This document shows, piece after piece, positions 1-6,537 of a DNA stretch of 64,000 bases. The position numbers and the translations under genes are program-made. The stretch is from Bacteroidota bacterium (lineage in GTDB: Bacteria; Bacteroidota; Bacteroidia; Bacteroidales; UBA12077). Location: NCBI GenBank assembly GCA_020444275.1, contig JAHLLG010000002.1, forward strand, positions 793,991-857,990, given 5' to 3'. Within the stretch, counting starts at the first letter, position 1. Every line of letters begins with the position of its first letter. The notes beneath the pieces were generated by a model, which saw only the letters and a list, made by a program, of their open reading frames with translations, did not search any database and had not been told where the DNA came from.

Positions 1-63
1 GTTATTGATGAATCCGGGGAGCAAAGCGAAAAATCAGATTCTAACGAAAATGTTGAAGAATAG
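1..63 (+). CDS. 3' end of an upstream gene (partial), possibly gyrA
   Basis: Only the last 20 codons are inside the window. They read VIDESGEQSEKSDSNENVEE and end in TAG at 61-63. The tail is acidic and disordered, as in many DNA gyrase A subunits of Bacteroidota, where gyrA is often followed by a secreted TPR protein as here. The gyrA assignment rests on that neighbour and tail composition only; no catalytic part is visible. Confidence 0.5.
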   Translation, partial: VIDESGEQSEKSDSNENVEE

Positions 64-83
64 GCTTAATTTTCGGTATAAAA

Positions 84-114
84 TTTGTCATGAGTTAAAT
101 ATATTTTATTTTTG
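84..114 (+). promoter_or_regulatory. Bacteroidota-type promoter of the TPR gene
   Basis: TTTG at 84-87 and TATTTTTG at 107-114 are separated by 19 bases, which fits the -33 TTTG / -7 TAnnTTTG pattern of the primary sigma factor in Bacteroidota. The ATG of the TPR gene follows at 152, leaving a leader of about 30 bases. Confidence 0.6.
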
Positions 115-151
115 AAAAAAATTATTAATAAACCTAAATAACAAAAACATT

Positions 152-1318
152 ATGAAAATGAAAAAGTTAGTATTAACAACAATATCCGTTGCTTTTGCTT
201 TACTTATGTTTATAGGTAACGCGCAAGCGCAAAAAAAGTATGTTAATAAAGCTCAGATATGGGCAGAAAGCGGTGAAAAATTGGATACTGCACTAGGTGC
301 TGTTAAATATGCCGAAACACAAGAAAAAACTGCTGATTGGGCAAAAACATACTATGTAAAAGGATTAGTGTATAATGCGATAGCGGAAAGTGAAAACGAA
401 GAGTTTAAAAAACTATCAGACGAACCATTAATTGAAGCATTTAACAGCTTCAAAAAAGCATATACCATGGATGGTGGTAAAGCTTACGAAGGAGCAATGG
501 ATGTAAAGTTTGTAACCTTATCAGGAGCGTTTATTCAGAATGCTGTAAATGCATACAATGAGCAGGATTACGAAACTGCGTTTAAGAATTTCAAAACAAG
601 TCTTGAAGTAAAAAAGATGCCTGTTTTTGAAAATGAAGTAGATACAGCAATCATTTTTAACACTGCTATAACAGCGCAACGCACTGAAAAGTATGATGAA
701 GCCATTAAATATTATAAGAAAGCTATCGAATTAGGTTACGGAGAAGGAGATACCTACGCGTTATTAGCAGACTGTTATAAATCTAAAGGTGATAACGAAA
801 CCTATTTGAGTACATTAAAAGAAGGTTTTGAAAGATATCCAGCAAATCAGTCGTTGTTAGGTGGAATTATCAATTACTATTTATTAGAAGCTGAAAACTC
901 TGAGGGAGCATTCAAATATATTGAAGTAGCACGCCAGGGAGATCCTGATAATCCACAATTTTACTCAGCTGAAGCACATTTATACAATAAAATTGGTGAG
1001 TATGACAAAGCCATTGAAAAGTATAAAGAAGCTATTGAGTTAGATCCGGAGCTTTTCGAAGCACAATATAACTTAGGTGTAATCTTCTTTAACGAAGGTG
1101 TTGAATTAAGCGATTCTGCTAATATGATTACCGATAATGCAAAATATGAAGCAGCTAAGAAAAAAGCTGATGAAAAATTTGCCGAGTCGTTACCATATAT
1201 TGAAAAGGCTCACGAATTAAATCCTGAAGACCAAATGATTATGCAAACACTAAAGACTTTATATTATCGTTTAAAAATGGATGAAAAGTATGAAGAGATT
1301 AGTGCAAAAATGGAATAA
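152..1318 (+). CDS. Secreted tetratricopeptide-repeat protein
   Basis: The 388-residue product starts with a Sec signal peptide: lysines at 2-5, a hydrophobic core to about residue 22, and a likely cut after AQA near residue 26. TPR-type helix pairs follow, clearest at about 165-200 (TAQRTEKYDEAIKYYKKAIE) and 270-305 (NKIGEYDKAIEKYKEAIELD), so it is probably a periplasmic scaffold for protein contacts. No catalytic domain is visible. It has its own promoter at 84-114 and a hairpin terminator at 1338-1359, and it is the last ordinary gene before the accessory island. The partner is unknown. The family call is sure; the role is not. Confidence 0.85.
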   Translation: MKMKKLVLTTISVAFALLMFIGNAQAQKKYVNKAQIWAESGEKLDTALGAVKYAETQEKTADWAKTYYVKGLVYNAIAESENEEFKKLSDEPLIEAFNSFKKAYTMDGGKAYEGAMDVKFVTLSGAFIQNAVNAYNEQDYETAFKNFKTSLEVKKMPVFENEVDTAIIFNTAITAQRTEKYDEAIKYYKKAIELGYGEGDTYALLADCYKSKGDNETYLSTLKEGFERYPANQSLLGGIINYYLLEAENSEGAFKYIEVARQGDPDNPQFYSAEAHLYNKIGEYDKAIEKYKEAIELDPELFEAQYNLGVIFFNEGVELSDSANMITDNAKYEAAKKKADEKFAESLPYIEKAHELNPEDQMIMQTLKTLYYRLKMDEKYEEISAKME

Positions 1319-1337
1319 GATATAAAAAGAGAAAGTA

Positions 1338-1366
1338 GGGAGGTTATTTTTAATCTCCCTTATCTT
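1338..1366 (+). terminator. Rho-independent terminator after the TPR gene
   Basis: GGGAG (1338-1342) pairs with CTCCC (1355-1359) and is followed by TTATCTTT, 19 bases past the TPR stop codon. Confidence 0.55.
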
Positions 1367-1379
1367 TAAAATATTCAAT

Positions 1380-2309
1380 TTAACATAATATAAATTATAG
1401 GTCATTGCCAGCAAAAACCGTAATAGGCCTGTAAGGCATATTTAATATAACTTCAGTTGTCGGACTTCAGTTCGATAACGATCGAAATTATGTTAAGGTT
1501 TTTGTTCCCATCAAATCAAAGTTGTCAGCTATAATTTATACTATGTCTTCTCCCGACGATAAATGTCGGGATTCGCCCTTACGCTGACGCTGAAGCTTTA
1601 GCGCAAGCGTTCTGGTAAATAGCAATATTTTTTTCTGTAGGTTTTAATATTCTGGGTCATATTACAATTTAATTTCAAATATCTAATTCTAAGGTGTTTA
1701 TTTGCCAGAATACGTTTTTATGGACAATTATCCTATTAAAATGTAAATATTCAATTCTCGTGGACTTAACAGCACACTATTGTCCTATAATTATTCGTTC
1801 CGAAAACTTTCGGAACTCATGAGATCGCTTCGCTTAGTTAGTCATTATTTTAAATAGCCGCTTCGGCTAAGCCAAAATTTGCTTTCATGAATTAATTTTA
1901 ATTGTAAGCAAATTGTCCAACGCTTTGCAAACGCTCACCAATAATTTATTTCTTTTTTGCTAGCCCGCAAGAAAAATTATTGGCTTACGCACAACATAAG
2001 TATTTACAAATTCACTTCACTAACGTTTCGTTCAGTTTGCAATACACATGTTTTTCCTAACGCACTTTTTATTAATGTTCATTTTTGCCTTGATGCAAAA
2101 ACGAACCAAAAAAATCAAGGCAAAACAATGCTTCAACGCGCTGGACTTGCGCTACTGCGTTTGAAAACAAGGTTAGTACACATTTGTAACCAACTGCCAT
2201 CAGTCCATCTTTTATGCTAAATTTCCAGTCCTACGCCAACGCATGGCTCGCCGTTTTGCCTGTCTGACGCGCGTTTAATATATAAGGACTTTCTATTTAA
2301 CATAATGTT
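1380..2309. repeat. Left boundary element of the island: non-coding, rich in inverted repeats
   Basis: These 930 bases hold no convincing gene; the one open frame (1957-2220 +) is not protein-like. The element begins with TTAACATAAT (1380-1389), whose exact inverted copy lies at 1487-1496. Other hairpins are TTCGAT/ATCGAA (1471-1486), TCCCGAC/GTCGGGA (1551-1571), CCAATAATTT/AAATTATTGG (1938-1947 and 1974-1983) and a 12-bp perfect pair, TTTTGCCTTGAT/ATCAAGGCAAAA (2083-2094 and 2114-2125). It ends with CTATTTAACATAATGTT (2293-2309), three bases from the stop codon of the last island gene. A shorter relative lies at 10937-11393. Confidence 0.75.
1394..1536 (+). repeat. 143-bp direct repeat, left copy
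   Basis: This segment is identical base for base to 10954-11096, an offset of 9,560 bp in the same orientation. After it the two copies diverge but stay recognisable, with matching blocks such as TTCTAAG, TTATTTGC and GAACTCATGAGATCG (ending near 1827 and 11306). Identity over this length, next to diverged flanks, points to recent duplication, gene conversion or strong constraint. Confidence 0.95.
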
Positions 2310-2311
2310 AT

Positions 2312-2554
2312 TCACATTGTGTTTTTCAATGTAATCCGATCTGGAGATTGATAATTAAATAAATGTTGGTATTGTCCTTTTGCCAATTTAGTTCTTAACA
2401 TGATATGATGCGCAGGTACAGGGCTGCCATCGTTTTGTTTGAATAAATTTCTTCTATTTATTTCATCAGCAATTTCTTGCTCAGAAGCTGTTCTGTTGGG
2501 CTTATTCAAAAGAACAACTGCAATAGCTTCATGAAGTTTTAAAAAGTTGTTCAT
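2312..2554 (-). CDS. HARE-HTH (HB1/ASXL/restriction-endonuclease HTH) domain protein
   Basis: This 80-residue protein is essentially one winged-helix-like domain. Residues 5-60 match the HARE-HTH pattern: a first helix LHEAIAVVLLNKP, then EQEIADEINRRNLF, then NDGSPVPAHHIMLRTKL. Family knowledge: HARE-HTH domains are linked with restriction enzymes and DNA-modification readers, and with eukaryotic chromatin proteins. It overlaps the vsr gene by 26 bases and is the last of six genes, so it is probably translated with vsr. It could bind modified DNA for the nuclease or act as the island's regulator. No catalytic residues are visible. Its stop codon lies three bases from the boundary element. Confidence 0.7.
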   Translation of the reverse strand: MNNFLKLHEAIAVVLLNKPNRTASEQEIADEINRRNLFKQNDGSPVPAHHIMLRTKLAKGQYQHLFNYQSPDRITLKNTM

Positions 2555-2969
2555 TTTGTGTAATTTGATTTATAAGTAATTCTAATCTTTTTTCTCTATT
2601 ATTTTTATTCTTTATTTCACATTCCCAAACAATAAAGACTTTCCAACCCATTTTTTTGAGAACTCCCCTATTTTTCTCATCCCTTGTTTTATTATCTGAT
2701 ATTTTTTTAGTCCAAAACTCTTTCCTTGTATCAGGAAGTTTAGCAGCTTTGCAATTATGATTGTGCCAAAAACAGCCATGGACAAATATAATGGATTTGT
2801 ATTTAGGTAGAACTATATCAGGTTTGCCTGGTAAATTGGATACATTTTTTCGATATCTAAATCCTTTGGAGAATAAAAACTTTCGTACAATAATTTCCGG
2901 TTTTGTTTCTTTTCCGGAAATTTTGGACATTAAATTACTTCGTTCTTCTCTTTTATAAATATCAGTCAA
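2529..2969 (-). CDS. vsr: Very-short-patch-repair (Vsr) family endonuclease
   Basis: The 146-residue protein is a full-length Vsr. Residues known to matter in E. coli Vsr appear at the same positions: E25, D51 (in LPGKPDIV), H64 and H69 (in VHGCFWHNHNC). The zinc-site cysteines C66 and C73 and the late WECE motif are also present. The family nicks DNA at T:G mismatches made by deamination of methylated cytosine; some relatives act as restriction nucleases. It starts with TTG, and that codon shares TTGA with the TGA stop of the ATPase gene upstream, so translation is probably coupled. The TTG start gives the E. coli length. As the only clear nuclease beside the Dcm enzyme, it may be the cutting part of the system rather than a repair accessory. 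Confidence 0.93.
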   Translation of the reverse strand: MTDIYKREERSNLMSKISGKETKPEIIVRKFLFSKGFRYRKNVSNLPGKPDIVLPKYKSIIFVHGCFWHNHNCKAAKLPDTRKEFWTKKISDNKTRDEKNRGVLKKMGWKVFIVWECEIKNKNNREKRLELLINQITQNEQLFKTS

Positions 2970-4750
2970 TAGTTTATAATATGTTCAATATATCCTTTTA
3001 TTAATTTGAAGTCATCATTTTGTTTTTTAAACCAATGATTTAGAAATATTTTTTGGATTGCAAAAATATCTTCTCCTGTATTAACACCTTTTACTTCCTT
3101 AGTTAAAACTGCAAATCTTTCTTTATATGCATGTAATCCTAATAATTGATTTAGTTTCTCTTGGGCATCTAGTTCATTAATTTCAAGTAACTTTTTTGCA
3201 ATATTATCATCCCAGATCATTTCCTCCGGAATATTACTAGGTAAGTAAAAAACATTATTTTTATAGAAATCCAAGTATTTTTTTAATAGTTCAACTTTCT
3301 GTTCTTCATTTCCTCCTTGAGCTCCACCATCAACATCAAATGAAATATCTTCATTTGAAATTTCTTTAATCTTTTTTATTAAATACGTGGAATCTATAAT
3401 TCCTATAGAATCATTTCTCCAATCATAACCATCGCAATATTTTTGATCACCATCAAAAAATACATAATTAATACTATTCTGATCTCTGCAAAAAACTTTT
3501 ATAAATTCTTTTTTAATTACTGAAACACCCCCAGGATTATATTTTACATTAAATAAGCTTTTTGTTTCTAATCCAATATTCTCTAGAACTCCATCTACCA
3601 CTGATTTTGCTAATATGTCTTCAACTGTAATATTGTATTTTGTATCAACTTTGTGTTCTAAGTAATAGAATGCTTCTTTTGCAGTAAGATCTTCTTTAAT
3701 TAAAAATCTTCCTGAATCAGGATTTTGATAAAATGTCTTGATTGCACTTCTTGGGAGCATTTTAGCAATAACAGGAGAATGAGTTGATAATATTATTTGA
3801 TGCTTTTTTTTAATAATTTGATTCAGTAAGAAAATAACTAATCTGTTTTGAGCGCCTGGATGAAGAGAAACTTCAGGTTCATCTAGTATAATCAATGAAT
3901 AATCCGGAGCATCAAGGATTTTTAAAACTAACCTCACTATAGCTACTTCCCCACTTCCAGCAAATGCCTCCGAATAATTAGCAAAATTTGAATTAAATAT
4001 CACAGAATATCCATCATTTTTAAAAAAAGTATGTTCAATATATTTAGCACTTTTGTAATTTCTTCCAAGAATAAATGATATTTCGTCCAATTCCGCTCTC
4101 TCTAATAGTCTTATTTCTTTATTATATATTCCAGAACTTTTATTTATAATTTTCTTTTTTCCGTTTATTACTTTCTCAAGATGTTTTGACTGATACCTTA
4201 TATATTCTTGTTTATTTCTTGACTTTAATCCTTTAACATCTCCAAAATAAAAATATTTATCAAAGGCACTTAATTCAGCTCTAAAATCGATATAAACTAC
4301 TTCCTTTTTTATTGGAATATCTCTTTTTTTTCTCGGTTTCATTCCTGCCCATTTTAAAGGCCTACTTGTCTCCCAATAATTAGGATCATTTTCTCTTCGT
4401 ATCCTTGCTTTAATTACTTCTCTTAACTTTCCTTCTTCATCTTTATACGAGTACCAAAATGAATGTCTTTTTCTTTCATCATCATAATATTGTATTGGAT
4501 CAACAGAGGTGCTAAACCAAAACGTAGTTGGTGTTTTACCTTCCGGCATACCATAAGCTGCGTGTAAACAAGTGCTTTTACCACAACCATTTTGTCCAAT
4601 AAAAATTGTTAATGGAAAATTAAAATTGATTACAGAATCTATCTCTATACTATGAAAATATGGAAATCGCAAAAAATCAATATAGTACCTAAACTGATTA
4701 GCTTCTTTGATCTTAATTATTTTTTCTATCTGTTGATTGACATGCATCAT
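2966..4750 (-). CDS. OLD-like ABC-type ATPase with a possible TOPRIM-like C-terminus
   Basis: The 594-residue protein has an SMC/ABC ATPase core: Walker A GQNGCGKS at 52-59, a signature-like AGSGE at 264-268, Walker B LIILDEPE at 286-292, and the switch histidine STH at 322-324. The long insert between Walker A and the signature is typical of OLD-family nucleases. The C-terminal 200 residues contain VFFDGDQ (D433-x-D435), which could be the acidic pair of a TOPRIM nuclease, but the usual leading glutamate motif is not clear, so that part is uncertain. It lies fourth in the island operon, after a 194-base gap, and overlaps vsr by four bases. Related ATPases drive nucleases in anti-phage systems such as Gabija and OLD. 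Confidence 0.8.
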   Translation of the reverse strand: MMHVNQQIEKIIKIKEANQFRYYIDFLRFPYFHSIEIDSVINFNFPLTIFIGQNGCGKSTCLHAAYGMPEGKTPTTFWFSTSVDPIQYYDDERKRHSFWYSYKDEEGKLREVIKARIRRENDPNYWETSRPLKWAGMKPRKKRDIPIKKEVVYIDFRAELSAFDKYFYFGDVKGLKSRNKQEYIRYQSKHLEKVINGKKKIINKSSGIYNKEIRLLERAELDEISFILGRNYKSAKYIEHTFFKNDGYSVIFNSNFANYSEAFAGSGEVAIVRLVLKILDAPDYSLIILDEPEVSLHPGAQNRLVIFLLNQIIKKKHQIILSTHSPVIAKMLPRSAIKTFYQNPDSGRFLIKEDLTAKEAFYYLEHKVDTKYNITVEDILAKSVVDGVLENIGLETKSLFNVKYNPGGVSVIKKEFIKVFCRDQNSINYVFFDGDQKYCDGYDWRNDSIGIIDSTYLIKKIKEISNEDISFDVDGGAQGGNEEQKVELLKKYLDFYKNNVFYLPSNIPEEMIWDDNIAKKLLEINELDAQEKLNQLLGLHAYKERFAVLTKEVKGVNTGEDIFAIQKIFLNHWFKKQNDDFKLIKGYIEHIINY

Positions 4751-4944
4751 TTGTTTCTTTAGCGCATTCTATTATTCACATTCACCTCTTATTTCTTTAA
4801 TAGTAGTATGATATTCCATTTTTAAAGTTCGCTTGTTATATTTAAAAGTAGTTGCTGATAAGGAATTCAAATTACTATTTTCAATGTATATTTTAAATGT
4901 TTAATCTGATTGCTTATCTTTTGAATATAAATCCTACAGACTAT
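4751..4944 (-). other. 194-base gap inside the defence operon
   Basis: This is the only real gap between island genes. On the minus strand it is AT-rich and includes a 15-codon open frame with start MEYHTT at about 4820, ending before the ATPase start; nothing shows that it is used. An internal promoter or an mRNA-processing site could sit here, but no clear TTTG/TAnnTTTG pair was found. Confidence 0.4.
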
Positions 4945-6537
4945 TTATTGTTTTGATAAATGATTTCTCAACCATTCATAATCATCGAGACCAACTCTTG
5001 ATAATTTTACTGAATATGCGTGAACAATTCTTTGTGCTTGATTATCCTTTAATTCTGTAATCCACTTATACCAACTACCATAATCTTTATTCTCCTCACA
5101 ATATGAATAAAAATTTATTCTATTATATTTATGAAAGCCAGATATTGTTTCTTTTTCTGTTGGAGCAAAAGGAATGGTAATAAAATCAGAAACTAAGTAA
5201 TTTAATCTAAATTTTTTATACCCATCATGATTTATTATTATATCAAATTGATTATCCTCTGATTCAATCATAGGAACAAAGAGTATATTTGTAACTTCTT
5301 TTAAACGAACAGAATCACATTTAGGTTGTAAACACAAATAATAATTTCCTCTTGTTAAATTCTGAATAATTGTTCCTAATTGCAATATAGGTTTAAAAGA
5401 TTTATTGTTTAGAGTTATTTTATTTTGAGTAATAAAAGAAAATCCCAGGTCATTGTTTACATCATAATTCCCTTTTTTTGAAAAAAATCTCGATCCATCT
5501 ATTTGAAAAGATTTTCTAATTTTTTGTAGTTTCTTTCCAGATATATCGCTATCAGTCTGCATCCTCCAGTGTTCTTTGATTGCATTATCAAACCCTTTCA
5601 TGATAACATCCTTTAACACTTCTCCATTTACATTAAACCCTTCAACAGTATTAGATGTAATATTATTATCATCGATCCAATAACTTAAGTTATCGTGACT
5701 AACTATTTTTTCAACATCATCATATATCATTAAATCTGCCAGAGTTTCCTTTAACTGATCTACAATAAAATTTTGTGCATTTTCAGTTAAACTTCTATGA
5801 GCTAAGTAAGATCCATCAAAATTTTCACTATTATATAAATTTAACAGTTTAAATGTATGTGCCCTTATTGAACAAATAGACTTTGTAACAATGTTTCCTA
5901 AAAGTCCTTTCGTAAGGTATGAAAACTCTCTTGATATAGCATCAGGTAGTTCATCAAAACTATATGCCCTATCTCTAATTTCCGCTATTCTATGCTCTTT
6001 ATGATTCCTTTTACCTAATATAGCTATTCTGATTTTATCTTTTTGAATTGTGAAATCGTTTATGCTCTCAAAATTTAGATCTCTCTCATTCAAATAATCC
6101 TTAATTGAATCGATTATCTGAACCATTCCATTTTCTGCAGTATAAATTATGATAATTTTAAGCTTTTCCTCTTTTAGTGCATTTAAAACTATATTGAATA
6201 TTATTGGGTTAGTATATTTTCCTCTTACATCATCACTTTCTGCATCATCTTCTAAGTCTTTCTCATCAAGATCATCTTTTTTTTCTTCTGAATGTAACTT
6301 CCAATCTAATATAGTTACATCGGAATTTTGATCCATTAATATTATATCTTCAGAGTCTAATTCAGAATCAAACTTTACAATTGAGCAATTTTTTTTATGT
6401 TTAGCAAACGCACTTACTACATCTTTTGTGTTAAATTCTCCCCCATAACTTGCTTCATCATCAGCAATTAGTACCGAATTTATGAAATTACTTGCAATAT
6501 TTTTTGATAAATCCGAAAAGTTAGTTGTCATCATCAT
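4945..6537 (-). CDS. Receiver-domain (response-regulator-like) protein of the island
   Basis: The open frame extends to 6591, but three ATGs at 6537, 6534 and 6531 follow an AAAAAAGG stretch and overlap the end of the kinase gene by up to 17 bases. These are the likely starts; 6531 has the best spacing. Near the N-terminus is a receiver-like fold: the acidic pair in VLIADDEAS, then VTILDWKL, whose aspartate (codon 6304-6306) is the probable phosphate acceptor, then IIIIYTAEN. A strongly acidic insert of about 25 residues (DDLDEKDLEDDAESDD) interrupts the domain. The remaining 350 residues match no domain I know and hold no DNA-binding motif I recognise. Overlap with a kinase-like partner suggests a phospho-relay. 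The output is unknown. Confidence 0.75.
   Translation of the reverse strand: MMMTTNFSDLSKNIASNFINSVLIADDEASYGGEFNTKDVVSAFAKHKKNCSIVKFDSELDSEDIILMDQNSDVTILDWKLHSEEKKDDLDEKDLEDDAESDDVRGKYTNPIIFNIVLNALKEEKLKIIIIYTAENGMVQIIDSIKDYLNERDLNFESINDFTIQKDKIRIAILGKRNHKEHRIAEIRDRAYSFDELPDAISREFSYLTKGLLGNIVTKSICSIRAHTFKLLNLYNSENFDGSYLAHRSLTENAQNFIVDQLKETLADLMIYDDVEKIVSHDNLSYWIDDNNITSNTVEGFNVNGEVLKDVIMKGFDNAIKEHWRMQTDSDISGKKLQKIRKSFQIDGSRFFSKKGNYDVNNDLGFSFITQNKITLNNKSFKPILQLGTIIQNLTRGNYYLCLQPKCDSVRLKEVTNILFVPMIESEDNQFDIIINHDGYKKFRLNYLVSDFITIPFAPTEKETISGFHKYNRINFYSYCEENKDYGSWYKWITELKDNQAQRIVHAYSVKLSRVGLDDYEWLRNHLSKQ

Noticed and set aside
1957-2220. 87-codon plus-strand open frame in the left boundary element
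   Set aside because: Its composition is not protein-like, it overlaps strong inverted repeats, and it has no start signal or recognisable motif.
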